DNA of 64,000 nucleotides, from assembly GCF_022343685.1 (NCBI RefSeq), contig NZ_CP092123.1, positions 1,364,001 through 1,428,000 of the forward strand, in the 5' to 3' direction. The notes below the pieces were generated by a model. That model was not told where the DNA came from. It saw nothing but the letters and a program-made list of their open reading frames with translations, and made no database searches. A program made the translations under genes and the position numbers. This document shows, in pieces, positions 8,064 through 17,324 of the stretch; the first letter of the stretch is position 1; each line of letters starts with the position of its first letter. The stretch is from Marinobacterium sediminicola (GTDB lineage Bacteria > Pseudomonadota > Gammaproteobacteria > Pseudomonadales > Balneatricaceae).

Positions 8064-10672
8064 TGACATCTTCCCCTTTGCATGTATCGGACAAAAGCTC
8101 ACTGGACCTTCGCTGGTACGGTCACCCTGTCATAATTGGAGCGCTGGTGTTGCTGGTTATCATCACCGTGATGCTTGGCTGGGGGCTTTATCGGGATTAT
8201 CAGTATACCCTGCAAAGTGCGGGAGAACGGCTTCAGACTCAGCTGCGAGCATACGGCAGTGCGGTTGACATTGCTTTCATATCGGCCGAGAACGTACTGC
8301 ATGGAACCAGTTTGGCATTGGAGTCGCAACCCGAATTCTTCTCAGAACAGGACCATTTTCGTCCGCTCCTGTTGCGATCCATGATGAAGTCCCCGACGCT
8401 GGGCAGTCTTGTGTTGTACAGCCCAAAGGGACAATTGGTCGCCAGTGTTGGCCGGTTGTCGGATCAGGATCAGCAAGTGCCGCCTTGGGTCAATGACGCC
8501 ATTGCACGTGGGGTTCACTCGGCGATGGGGATCTACAATGGAGAATTGGGTTCTCTAAAGCTCGTGTATGGCGCAGATGGAGAGGTTGCCGGGGCTCTGC
8601 TGGCAACACTTGAAAGTGACGAGATCAAATCTGAACTTGAGCGCGGTGACGATTACGGCAACCAGCATCTGATGTTGCTGGACAATCAAAATCGCGTCAT
8701 GGTCGTGGCCAATACGGACGAGGTTGAGGCTGAACTGGCACTTTGGCAGGACTTGCAGCTGTCGCGTGAATTGGATGACTTCACTGCTTTCGGTACACGT
8801 CTTGTCCCCGGTCAGAATTACCTTTTTGCGATACGCCAATTGGGACAGCAGCCGATCAGGGCGATTGCCGCAATCAGCTGGGAAAATGTGTTGGAAGGCT
8901 GGAAGTTCAGGACGTTTGTTGCCTGTTCGAGCTTTGGAGCGCTGATTCTTGTCGCGTTACTCCTGCTCATGCGCTGGCAGGATAGTCTGCGACGTGAACG
9001 CAAAACGGCCAATGACCTGGCACACCTGCACCAGGCAATCGAGCAAATTCCATCGCCAATTGTGATCACTGATCTGTCCAGTCGTATCATCTATGCGAAT
9101 CCGGCCTATCTGGCTCGTTCCGGTTTAATGGCAACTCAGGTTGTGGGGCAAAAGCCCAGTATCATTTCATCCGGACAAACTCCCTCAGCCACATATCGTA
9201 AACTCTGGTCCAGCCTGAATCGGGGGGTTGCATGGGAAGGGGAGTTTATTAACCGCATGGGGGACGGCCGGGAGCGAGTTGAAGAGGCTCTCATTACGCC
9301 TGTCCGTGATACGGATGGCCGTGTTGCCAGCTACTTTGCCATTAATACAGATGTGACCGAGAAACGTGAATATGAGAGGCGATTATTTCGATATCGAGAA
9401 ATCGTCAATGCATCAGAAGAGCTGATGGCGTTACTCGACCCTGACCTGAACCACATTCAGGTCAATAGTTGCTATCAGCGTTACCATGGCCGTTCACGCA
9501 GTGAAATTGAAGGTCAACCGCTGTCGGCATTCTACGATGAAAAACTGTTTTCAGAACTGATCTTGCCGAGATTGGATGAAGCGTTGCAAGGGTCTTCATT
9601 TGTATTGGAGGCTTGGTTGGAATTTGCCGGTCTGGGCCGACGTTTCTGCCGAATCACAGCCAACCCGATCAAGGGTGAAAGCGAGTGCGTTGAAAGTCTG
9701 GTATTTAATCTTGCTGACATGACCGAGCGCAAACTGTCTGAAGAGGCGCTGCAAAGCAGCGAAGAGCGCTTTCGTGCGCTATCTGAATTTTCACCTATTG
9801 GTATTTTTGAAGCGGATTCCGGCGGCAGGAATATTTACGCTAACCGATATCTCGGAGAAATGGTTGGTCGTACTCTTAACCAGCTTCAGGAAGAGGGCTG
9901 GGCAGGCTTTTTACACCCCGATGACCTCGAGTATGTGATGAATGGCTGGCGAAAACTGATCAAGCAGCAAATCTCCAGTTGGCAGTGTGAAGCCAGGATG
10001 CTCGCACATGAAGATGAACCGCGGTGGTTCAGGTGCGCAGTTCGCCGATATGAAGGCGCGAGTGAAGGTGAGTTGCGATATATCGGCATGGTGCTCGATA
10101 TCACCGAGCAGGTGAAGCACCGTGATGCTCTGGAGCGCAAGAATGCGGAGCTGGAGCTTCTGTCTACAACGGACAACTTGACCCAGCTGGCAAATCGAGC
10201 ACGCATCGAGGATCTGCTGGCACAGGGCGTACATCGATACGAACGCCACGGGGCCGGTTTTGCGGTCATCATGCTCGATATTGATCATTTTAAACAGGTT
10301 AACGATACCTGTGGGCATGCCGTAGGAGATCAGGTGTTGCGTCAGCTTGCAGAACTGATGCGAGAGAATACCCGCCTGACCGATTGCCCGGGGCGTTGGG
10401 GTGGGGAAGAGTTCATGATTATCTGCCCTGATACCGATCTTGAGGGTGCACACCGACTGGCCGAGAATCTGCGACATCGGATCGAGCAGGTGAAGTTTCC
10501 TGTGATCGGGCAGCGCACCTGCAGTTTTGGTGTCGCTGCGATACGGCCGGGCGATCAGGAACGTGAGTTGCTGAAACGTGCGGATGATGCCCTGTATCGC
10601 GCCAAGCACAACGGCCGTAACCAGGTTGTTACCGAGCGTCTCCCGGTAACAGATAAGGCCGTGCCAGAGTAA
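8063..10672 (+). CDS. Membrane diguanylate cyclase with three PAS domains
   Basis: Membrane spans at about 22-42 and 281-303 enclose a periplasmic domain of about 235 residues, probably Cache-like. Three cytoplasmic PAS regions follow (roughly 320-440, 445-560 and 565-690), then a GGDEF domain to the C-terminus. The active site is GGEEF at 780-784, and an RxxD inhibitory site (RLTD) lies five residues before it, so the enzyme should make c-di-GMP and be product-inhibited. The one-base overlap with the upstream solute-binding-protein gene suggests the two products act together: ligand-loaded binding protein docking on the periplasmic domain. That docking is inference. Confidence 0.92.
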   Translation: MTSSPLHVSDKSSLDLRWYGHPVIIGALVLLVIITVMLGWGLYRDYQYTLQSAGERLQTQLRAYGSAVDIAFISAENVLHGTSLALESQPEFFSEQDHFRPLLLRSMMKSPTLGSLVLYSPKGQLVASVGRLSDQDQQVPPWVNDAIARGVHSAMGIYNGELGSLKLVYGADGEVAGALLATLESDEIKSELERGDDYGNQHLMLLDNQNRVMVVANTDEVEAELALWQDLQLSRELDDFTAFGTRLVPGQNYLFAIRQLGQQPIRAIAAISWENVLEGWKFRTFVACSSFGALILVALLLLMRWQDSLRRERKTANDLAHLHQAIEQIPSPIVITDLSSRIIYANPAYLARSGLMATQVVGQKPSIISSGQTPSATYRKLWSSLNRGVAWEGEFINRMGDGRERVEEALITPVRDTDGRVASYFAINTDVTEKREYERRLFRYREIVNASEELMALLDPDLNHIQVNSCYQRYHGRSRSEIEGQPLSAFYDEKLFSELILPRLDEALQGSSFVLEAWLEFAGLGRRFCRITANPIKGESECVESLVFNLADMTERKLSEEALQSSEERFRALSEFSPIGIFEADSGGRNIYANRYLGEMVGRTLNQLQEEGWAGFLHPDDLEYVMNGWRKLIKQQISSWQCEARMLAHEDEPRWFRCAVRRYEGASEGELRYIGMVLDITEQVKHRDALERKNAELELLSTTDNLTQLANRARIEDLLAQGVHRYERHGAGFAVIMLDIDHFKQVNDTCGHAVGDQVLRQLAELMRENTRLTDCPGRWGGEEFMIICPDTDLEGAHRLAENLRHRIEQVKFPVIGQRTCSFGVAAIRPGDQERELLKRADDALYRAKHNGRNQVVTERLPVTDKAVPE

Positions 10673-10708
10673 ATACAGGGTGCGATGGAGGCTGCCCGGA
10701 AATATTAC

Positions 10709-13696
10709 TCAAACCAGCGCTGTGCTGGACGATCTCTGCGCCTCGCTCACAGTTGAAGCTCCCTGTTGGCTCACCTGATCACGGCCACTGTGTTTGGCAT
10801 GGTACAGAGCTTGATCGGCACGGCGGCACAGGCTCTTGTAGGAATCACCGGAGGTCCAGGTGGCAACGCCGATACTGGCGGTGCAGTGGCCGACCTCGGC
10901 AAAATGATGTCCCCGAAGCGCTTTCAGCAGCCGCTCAGCAAGTTCGGTCGCTGCTCGCAGGTCCGTGTTCGGGCAAATCAACATGAACTCCTCGCCCCCC
11001 CAGCGTGCAATCACATCCTGTTCTCGACTGGTCCCTTTGAGAACGGCGGCAAAGTCGGTCAACACGGCATCACCCTGATCATGGCCGAAGCCGTCATTGA
11101 TACGCTTGAAATGGTCGATATCCACCAGCAGCAGGCTGAAGGTGTATGTTGAGTCCTGCTCAGCCTGCAACAGCTGTTGTTCAAAGGCACGTTCAAGGTA
11201 CAGGCGATTTTTAAGGCGTGTCAGTCGGTCAGTGGTCGAGAGCTGCTCCAGCATGCGATTCTTGATCTTGAGCTCTTCATGGGCCGTCATCAGTTCGTTG
11301 CGACTCTCGTGAATGCGGGCATTGAGATGTGCCAGCTTGCGGTTCCAGATCAGTATGAGGGCCACCACAAACAGAGTAGCCAATGCCACTTGCGTGATGA
11401 GGCGATAATCGGGCGGCTCCGCCAGTATGGGGGCTTGCATCCAGCGATTGGTCACGGTTTCAAACTGTTCTGTTCCGATCGACTGAATTGCTTTGTTCAC
11501 GATCTGCAAGAGTAGTGCGTCATCACTGCGGGTTGCGAGTAAGGCCGGGTAGTCAGCTTCCAGTTCGCCAGATATCTTGATATCACTGTGGTGGTCGGTC
11601 ACGATGGCACGGCTGATCACTGGCAGTGTGTCCACCAGACCAAACACCTTACCCGCGGCGACTGCTTTCATGGCGTCTGCCAGGTCTGGATAGGGTTTAA
11701 GCTTCAGCTCGGCGTGATGGCGCTCCAGATATAGCTGGACATGGCTGCCTTCCACAACGGCAAGCATGTAAGGCTCTAGCTGTGAAAAATTTCGCACATA
11801 AACCTCATCGAGGCCTGTGGCGATGACCAGAGTACCTTCAAGAAGAGGCTGGCTCAGGCTGATGCCCGGGTCCGCAAAACCCGGAGGCGTGCGGGATATC
11901 AGGTCGCATTCGCCGCGCTTGAGTCGGCCAAGTGCCTCACGAAAGTTGGCAACACTGACCAGTCGTACGCTCAGCCCGGCATTATGACGCATGATATCCA
12001 GCAGTTCGGCAAATACTCCGATGTGGTTGCCATTGCTGCTGATCATATCTTCATAGGGCAGCCGCTGGCGTGTGGAACAGACGCGGATGGCGGCACGGGA
12101 CTCCATCCAGCCCAGCTCCTGACCGGTCAAATGGATGAAGTTGCTGGCCTGAGCGCCCTTGCCGGTCCACTTATGCAACACTTGTCGTTTCTCCTGCTCG
12201 GTCAGGCTGTCCATTGCCTTTTGCAGGATTTGCTTCAACAAGGGCTTGTTGCGTGTAATGGCGAGACGGAGCGAGAGAGGGTCGGCGGCAATCACCTGGT
12301 GAGGTGCAGAACCGGCAACGCCAGGAATGCCATATTTCTGCAGCAGGTGTTCGGCGACACGCATAATTTCGATGGTGACTTCTTCTGTGCCTGTACTGAC
12401 GCGCATCAGCGCTTCCAGAGAGTCTTTTGCAGGTTCAACACGGAAGCCCTCTTTTCGGGAGAGCTGTTCGTAGGTGTAGAAGCCTTCGGGCAGAACCAGC
12501 CGTCGTGATTGAAGCTGTTGCGCCGATGTTATGGGGGCACTGTCCTGGCGGCGGAAGATGCCCTGGGCGAGACGCAGGTACGGGGTGGTGAAATGCATGT
12601 ACTGTGCTCGTTCGGGGCTATGCACGATGTTGGTCATGACATCGAGCTGTCCGTTGCGCATCATCTCCAGATAATCGTTCCAGCTATGGCCGCTGACGAA
12701 CTCCACTTTGAGGCCAACACGTTGAGCCAGCATACGTATGAAGTCGACGGAGTGCCCGACCGGCTGGTCATCCTCGTAGAAGCTGAATGGCTCGAAATTA
12801 GCTTCGTTATGAACCCGTATAACAGGGTTTTGGCGCACAAATTCCCGCTCTTTAATGCTCAGGGCGACGGTCTGACGCCGATCAACGAGCTCGCTAGAAC
12901 GTGTGCCTACCCAGCGATTGGTCAATTGACTCCACTCGGCTTCGGTAATGCTGTCCAGTCCCTTTTGTAACAGGGACTGAATGACCGGCTTGTCGGTTCT
13001 GACACCGAAGCGCAGGTCTTCACGGCCAACGTTATCCAGGCGAAATTCAGCTGCCATCTTGATATTGGTGTAGGCATTCTGGGTGGCGTAGTGGTAACCG
13101 GAAGTCAGGTTTTGAATGGCGGCATCGATTTCACCGAACGCGAGTGCACGGGTCAGGCTTTCATAATCGTCATACTCGCTGATACGAATATCACGGCGTT
13201 TGCGCAATTCACGGATGTAGAAAATATTGCGCAGCACCCCCACATGCTTTCCCGACAGGTCCGCCAGCCCCTGGTAATCGCCAAATTGCTTGTCCGTAAA
13301 AACAACGGTAGGTATTTCGAAGTAGGGGGTGGTGTACAGAATGAAGGAGGTGCGCTCGGGCTTGAACGATACGTCAGCAATGGCATCGACCTGCTTGTGC
13401 CGCAGGTTTTCCAGATTGTTGCTCCACTCACCAACCCGAGCTTTCAACTTGGCCCCGGTTTTGGCTTCAATTAACTGCAGCAGGTCTGCAACAAACCCTT
13501 TGTGGGTGCCATCCTCGACGTAGGAAAAGGGTACAAAGTCATACATGACCGCCACGTGAATAGGCTGTTTGGCGTCAACAAGAGACTGCTCCTCTGGGCT
13601 GAGGGCAAGGCTGGCCCATGCTGTTTGGACCAGACTCAACAGCAGGAAAAGGGTAACGCTGAGGGCGCGAGTAATTAAAGTCACGTGTACGTCCAT
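10709..13696 (-). CDS. Diguanylate cyclase with three periplasmic amino-acid-type binding domains
   Basis: A signal peptide ending near QTAWA is followed by three successive family-3 solute-binding domains (about 45-265, 290-510 and 525-755). Each opens with a variant of the pattern I-x-V-x-(6-10)-PF. One membrane span (about 765-785), a coiled linker and a GGDEF domain complete the 995 residues. The active site is GGEEF at 900-904 and REQD at 891-894 is an intact inhibitory site. The design resembles the EvgS/BvgS sensor kinases with the kinase replaced by a cyclase, so amino acids or related small molecules are plausible signals. It converges on the neighbouring cyclase, with 36 bases between their stops. 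Confidence 0.9.
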   Translation of the reverse strand: MDVHVTLITRALSVTLFLLLSLVQTAWASLALSPEEQSLVDAKQPIHVAVMYDFVPFSYVEDGTHKGFVADLLQLIEAKTGAKLKARVGEWSNNLENLRHKQVDAIADVSFKPERTSFILYTTPYFEIPTVVFTDKQFGDYQGLADLSGKHVGVLRNIFYIRELRKRRDIRISEYDDYESLTRALAFGEIDAAIQNLTSGYHYATQNAYTNIKMAAEFRLDNVGREDLRFGVRTDKPVIQSLLQKGLDSITEAEWSQLTNRWVGTRSSELVDRRQTVALSIKEREFVRQNPVIRVHNEANFEPFSFYEDDQPVGHSVDFIRMLAQRVGLKVEFVSGHSWNDYLEMMRNGQLDVMTNIVHSPERAQYMHFTTPYLRLAQGIFRRQDSAPITSAQQLQSRRLVLPEGFYTYEQLSRKEGFRVEPAKDSLEALMRVSTGTEEVTIEIMRVAEHLLQKYGIPGVAGSAPHQVIAADPLSLRLAITRNKPLLKQILQKAMDSLTEQEKRQVLHKWTGKGAQASNFIHLTGQELGWMESRAAIRVCSTRQRLPYEDMISSNGNHIGVFAELLDIMRHNAGLSVRLVSVANFREALGRLKRGECDLISRTPPGFADPGISLSQPLLEGTLVIATGLDEVYVRNFSQLEPYMLAVVEGSHVQLYLERHHAELKLKPYPDLADAMKAVAAGKVFGLVDTLPVISRAIVTDHHSDIKISGELEADYPALLATRSDDALLLQIVNKAIQSIGTEQFETVTNRWMQAPILAEPPDYRLITQVALATLFVVALILIWNRKLAHLNARIHESRNELMTAHEELKIKNRMLEQLSTTDRLTRLKNRLYLERAFEQQLLQAEQDSTYTFSLLLVDIDHFKRINDGFGHDQGDAVLTDFAAVLKGTSREQDVIARWGGEEFMLICPNTDLRAATELAERLLKALRGHHFAEVGHCTASIGVATWTSGDSYKSLCRRADQALYHAKHSGRDQVSQQGASTVSEAQRSSSTALV

Positions 13697-13891
13697 GTGC
13701 GGTGAATGAGAGAGTGGTCAGTAATCCACATGCAGACCATTCGCAACAGACCAGAACTCGTGTTCCATCGAAGCTTAAGACTAACCCAGATCAGTCGCTT
13801 TGGTGAAGTCGTGTGGTCAAATAACGGACAGTGGGAAGTGCGCCTCATCAGAAATGGGTTGAACTGACGCGAACGAGACGGGATTTAGGAC

Positions 13892-13935
13892 GGAAAAACA
13901 CTCTATAGCGGGCACTGAAGGCTTCAGTGCCCGCT
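13892..13935 (-). terminator. Terminator of leuA
   Basis: Just past the leuA stop on the minus strand, two 14-base complementary arms (13907-13920 and 13922-13935) form a long hairpin, followed by a run of T residues ending near 13892. The rest of 13697-13891, between this site and the cyclase start, shows nothing recognisable beyond presumed promoter sequence. Confidence 0.7.
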
Positions 13936-13941
13936 GGGGGC

Positions 13942-15639
13942 TCAGACCTGGGCCGCCGCCTTAGGTTGAGCCCGGAGGGTCGCTTTGCCGGAGCGGTTAA
14001 GACCCGATACCACCGCCTTGAGTGAGGCGCTGACAGTATCGGCATCTACCGCCATGCCGCTGACGCGCTGGCCATCTACATTGAGCTGCACATAGGCAGC
14101 CGCAGCGACATCAGACCCTTCGCCCATGGCATGTTCAGCATAGTCAACCACATGAATGCTGAGGCCGGTGCGTGCCTGCCAGGCGTTAATGAAGGCGGCC
14201 ATGGCACCCTTGCCGTCACCTTCAATACTCATCGGCTCGCCTTCGATGGTGATGTTAGCCGCAAGCGTTTCGGCATCACCGCTGCGCTCGATACGATAGC
14301 CTTCGAGGCTGACTGGGGCGCGGTCCTGAACGAAGGTACTGACCAGCAGGTCATGAATCACCTGACTGTCCACTTCGCCTCCCTGTTCCTCGGTTTTCTT
14401 CTGCACGATGGGTGCCAGCTCCAGCTGCATCCAGCGCGGAATACTGATGCCGAAGTCGCGCTCCAGCAGGAAGGTCATACCGCCCTTACCTGACTGGCTG
14501 TTGACACGGATCACCGCCTGATAATCACGGCCCAGATCGGCCGGGTCGATCGGCAGATAGGCGACCTGCCAAGGCTCATCTTCCTGCTGTTGTTTCAATG
14601 ACTTGCGAATCGCATCCTGGTGGCTGCCGGAAAATGCGGTATAGACCAGTTCACCGATCCAGGGGTGGCGCGGGTGGATCGGCAGGCCTGTACACTCGGT
14701 ACAGGTCTGGATGATTTCGTCCGGGTTGGAGAGGTCCAGTTTCGGATCCACGCCCTGACTGTACAGGTTGATCGCCAGAGTGACGATATCCATATTTCCG
14801 GTTCGTTCGCCGTTACCGAGCAAAGTGCCTTCAACGCGGTCGGCACCCGCCATCAAGGCCAGTTCAGCTGACGCTACCGCACCGCCACGGTCGTTATGGG
14901 TATGCACCGAAATGATCGCGCTGTCACGGCGGCTCAAATGCTGGCAGAAGTACTCGACCTGATCGGCAAAATGACTGGCCGGACCGACTTCAACCGTGGT
15001 CGGCAGGTTGAGGATACAGCGCTTGTTCGGTGTCGGCTGCCAAACATCCATTACGGCTTCACACACCTCGACGGCATATTCGACTTCTGTGCTGGTGAAG
15101 CTTTCCGGTGAATATTCGAAGGTCCAGTCGGTTTCCGGGTATTTGGCTGCATACTCCTTGAGCCAGGTGGCGCCTTGAATGGCAATATGCTTGATCTCGT
15201 CACGGCTCATGCCAAAGACCCGCTCACGCTGAATACGTGAGGTGGAGTTATAGACATGGACCACCGCCTGCTTGGCGCCTTTCAAGGCTTCGAAAGTCTT
15301 GGCGATCAACTCTTCACGGGCCTGTACCAGCACCTGGATACGAACATCATCCGGAATCTGGTTTTCCTCGATCAACCAGCGGGTGAAGTCATAATCCGGT
15401 TGGCTGGCGGCGGGGAAACCGACTTCGATCTCCTTGATGCCGAGTTTGACCAGCAGGTGCCACAGGCGCTGTTTCTGGGCCACGTTCATTGGCTCCAGCA
15501 GGGCCTGGTTACCATCACGCAGGTCGACGCTGGCCCAGATGGGAGCCTCGGTGACCTGACGATCGGGCCAGGTACGGGTAAAACCGGTCACGGGTTCGAC
15601 CGGCTGATACTTGCGATGGTTGAAGTTGGCACTTGCCAT
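13942..15639 (-). CDS. leuA: 2-isopropylmalate synthase
   Basis: LeuA condenses acetyl-CoA with 2-oxoisovalerate in the first committed step of leucine synthesis. The TIM-barrel domain shows DLRDGNQAL (metal-binding aspartate), EVGFPAASQPD, and HTHNDRGG with the two metal-binding histidines. A C-terminal LeuA dimer/regulatory domain follows, covering about residues 430-565, where leucine normally binds for feedback inhibition. At 565 residues it is the long form found in Pseudomonas and actinobacteria, not the 520-residue enterobacterial form. No leuBCD genes are adjacent. It is divergent from an Lrp/AsnC-type regulator gene 226 bases away, which may control it. Confidence 0.96.
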   Translation of the reverse strand: MASANFNHRKYQPVEPVTGFTRTWPDRQVTEAPIWASVDLRDGNQALLEPMNVAQKQRLWHLLVKLGIKEIEVGFPAASQPDYDFTRWLIEENQIPDDVRIQVLVQAREELIAKTFEALKGAKQAVVHVYNSTSRIQRERVFGMSRDEIKHIAIQGATWLKEYAAKYPETDWTFEYSPESFTSTEVEYAVEVCEAVMDVWQPTPNKRCILNLPTTVEVGPASHFADQVEYFCQHLSRRDSAIISVHTHNDRGGAVASAELALMAGADRVEGTLLGNGERTGNMDIVTLAINLYSQGVDPKLDLSNPDEIIQTCTECTGLPIHPRHPWIGELVYTAFSGSHQDAIRKSLKQQQEDEPWQVAYLPIDPADLGRDYQAVIRVNSQSGKGGMTFLLERDFGISIPRWMQLELAPIVQKKTEEQGGEVDSQVIHDLLVSTFVQDRAPVSLEGYRIERSGDAETLAANITIEGEPMSIEGDGKGAMAAFINAWQARTGLSIHVVDYAEHAMGEGSDVAAAAYVQLNVDGQRVSGMAVDADTVSASLKAVVSGLNRSGKATLRAQPKAAAQV

Positions 15640-15682
15640 GGTCTTGCTCTCCAGTGTTGTGGGGTGGACCGCTGAGTCGAGC

Positions 15683-15724
15683 CCTGGGTAAGGGTTGCCA
15701 CCGCCTTCGATTGCCTGGGTAAGG
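15683..15724. repeat. Two direct copies of CCTGGGTAAGG between leuA and the Lrp-type gene
   Basis: The 11-base sequence occurs at 15683-15693 and 15714-15724, 31 bases apart or about three helical turns, in the leuA leader region. The spacing would place both copies on one DNA face, as for cooperative regulator binding. I find no leucine-rich leader peptide here. Confidence 0.4.
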
Positions 15725-15865
15725 CGATCTGGCGTTTCCAGCGGGCCTTAACCTTTACGATGGAGATATGTTAGGCCAAGTACCCCGGCTGAAGATTGCT
15801 AAGTTGCTATCAAATGGGGTAGTTTTGGCAATTAAATTCATAAAAAAGACAAATAGAGCAATATT

Positions 15866-16354
15866 ATGCCTTCAGATCAAAAGGCGCCGGCACTGGATCG
15901 CTATGATCGAGCGATTCTGCAACAGCTGCAACAGGATGGAAGAATCAGCAACCAGGAGCTGGCCGACCGTATCGGCTTATCGCCATCTCCCTGTTTGCGC
16001 CGGGTTAAGGCGCTGGAAGAGAATGGGCTGATTACCGGCTATCGTGCTTTGGTGGATGCCAAGCGGATGGGGTTGAACCTGATGGCGCTGCTGCACATCT
16101 CAATGGACAGGCATACCCCCGAGCGGTTCGAGAACTTCGAGCGTGAAATCGAAAAACTGCCACAGGTACTGGAATGCCTGATCATCACGGGTCAGGATGC
16201 GGACTATCAGTTACGCGTGCTGGTCAAGGACATGGATGACTACCATGATCTGCTGCTGCACAGGATCACCCGGATTGAAGGGGTGACCGGCGTCCATTCC
16301 AGCTTTGTGCTCAGGCGAGTGCTTGAGCGCGGTGTGCCAACTGACGTCCGCTGA
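15866..16354 (+). CDS. Lrp/AsnC-family transcriptional regulator
   Basis: The N-terminal winged helix runs LDRYDRAILQQLQQDGRISN with the recognition helix LSPSPCLRRVKALEENG, typical of Lrp/AsnC proteins. The C-terminal half is the ligand-binding RAM domain (MALLHISMD, then the ITGQDADYQLRV core). At 162 residues it has normal length. The gene is divergent from leuA and shares a 226-base intergenic region with it, so leucine-responsive control of leuA is a reasonable guess. The SPSPC motif is shared with Lrp and BkdR-type members. The ribosome site is weak, so ATG 15866 rests on family alignment. Confidence 0.9.
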   Translation: MPSDQKAPALDRYDRAILQQLQQDGRISNQELADRIGLSPSPCLRRVKALEENGLITGYRALVDAKRMGLNLMALLHISMDRHTPERFENFEREIEKLPQVLECLIITGQDADYQLRVLVKDMDDYHDLLLHRITRIEGVTGVHSSFVLRRVLERGVPTDVR

Positions 16355-16356
16355 GC

Positions 16357-17217
16357 CTAACAGGCCTGCAGCGGCTCATGACGAATCAGCTGGGCAAGCT
16401 GTTCGCAGCCCGGCGTTTTGGGGTGGTAGCGCAGCTCGATGTACACCGGGGACAGTTCCGGCAGCCCCAATCGTGAGCCGATGTTTTCGGTGCCTTCGGC
16501 CAGTGCTCCCTGGGTTCTGACGGTAACGCCCAGTCCGGCACGCACCGCCGCCATCAGGCTGGTGAAGCTTGTGGTTGAGTAAACGGTACGCCAACTGATG
16601 CTGGTGCTGTCCAGTGCGTTCAGAGTGGCTTCCCTGAACAGGCAGGGGACGTTGAGCAGGACCAGGGGAAGCGGATGATTTTTTGACCATTGGTAGCTGG
16701 CGGGTCCAATCCAGATCAGCGGCTCATAACCGAGCAGCTCCCCCTTGACCTGACTGCGGTCCCGGCGCAGGATCAGCGCCAGATCATACTGCTCATTGTC
16801 ATAGTCCTGGCTCACGCTGTTGCTGTAATCCGTTTGGACATTCAGCCGGATGCCCGGGTTGTGGCGCTTGAAGCGTGCCAGGATAGAGGGCAGCATACTT
16901 TCGGTCAAAGAGAGCGAGACTCCAATCCTCAGCTCTCCTTCAGCGTCCTGCTCGGTAATCGCAGCCAGGGCATCCTCCTGCAGGGACAGCATCTGTCGCG
17001 CATAGCCCAGCATGGTTTCCCCGTTCGGTGTCAGGACACGCTTGCGCCCTTGGCTGCGGAAGAGCTCAACACCCAACTCCAGCTCCAGACGCCTAATCTG
17101 CTGACTGATGGTTGATTGAGTCTTGTGCAGGCGTTCGGCAGCACGAATAAAACCATCTTCATCTACAACGGTGATGAAGGTGCGCAGCAGGTCTGTGCTC
17201 AGGTTGGGTTGCCGCAT
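16357..17217 (-). CDS. LysR-family transcriptional regulator
   Basis: The N-terminal helix-turn-helix reads LLRTFITVVDEDGFIRAAERLHKTQSTISQQIR in pattern, standard for LysR proteins, followed by the periplasmic-binding-like effector domain (GELRIGVSLSL, then ALILRRDR). I chose ATG 17217 because GGGAAAG lies close before it; the in-frame ATG at 17229 has no ribosome site. It ends two bases from the convergent Lrp-type gene. Upstream and divergent is a small basic protein gene, the likeliest nearby target. The effector is unknown. Confidence 0.9.
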   Translation of the reverse strand: MRQPNLSTDLLRTFITVVDEDGFIRAAERLHKTQSTISQQIRRLELELGVELFRSQGRKRVLTPNGETMLGYARQMLSLQEDALAAITEQDAEGELRIGVSLSLTESMLPSILARFKRHNPGIRLNVQTDYSNSVSQDYDNEQYDLALILRRDRSQVKGELLGYEPLIWIGPASYQWSKNHPLPLVLLNVPCLFREATLNALDSTSISWRTVYSTTSFTSLMAAVRAGLGVTVRTQGALAEGTENIGSRLGLPELSPVYIELRYHPKTPGCEQLAQLIRHEPLQAC

Positions 17218-17324
17218 GTGCTTTCCCATCGTAAATGGCGATCAAAATGATCCGAATTAATCGTTATTCATAATACAAAAGCCATCCTAAGCTGTCAGCA
17301 GCATCATAAGGGAGGGCCTGAGTC

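Noticed and set aside
15640-15775. A leader peptide for leucine attenuation before leuA
   Set aside because: No short frame with clustered leucine codons and no terminator-like hairpin were found between the regulator and leuA.
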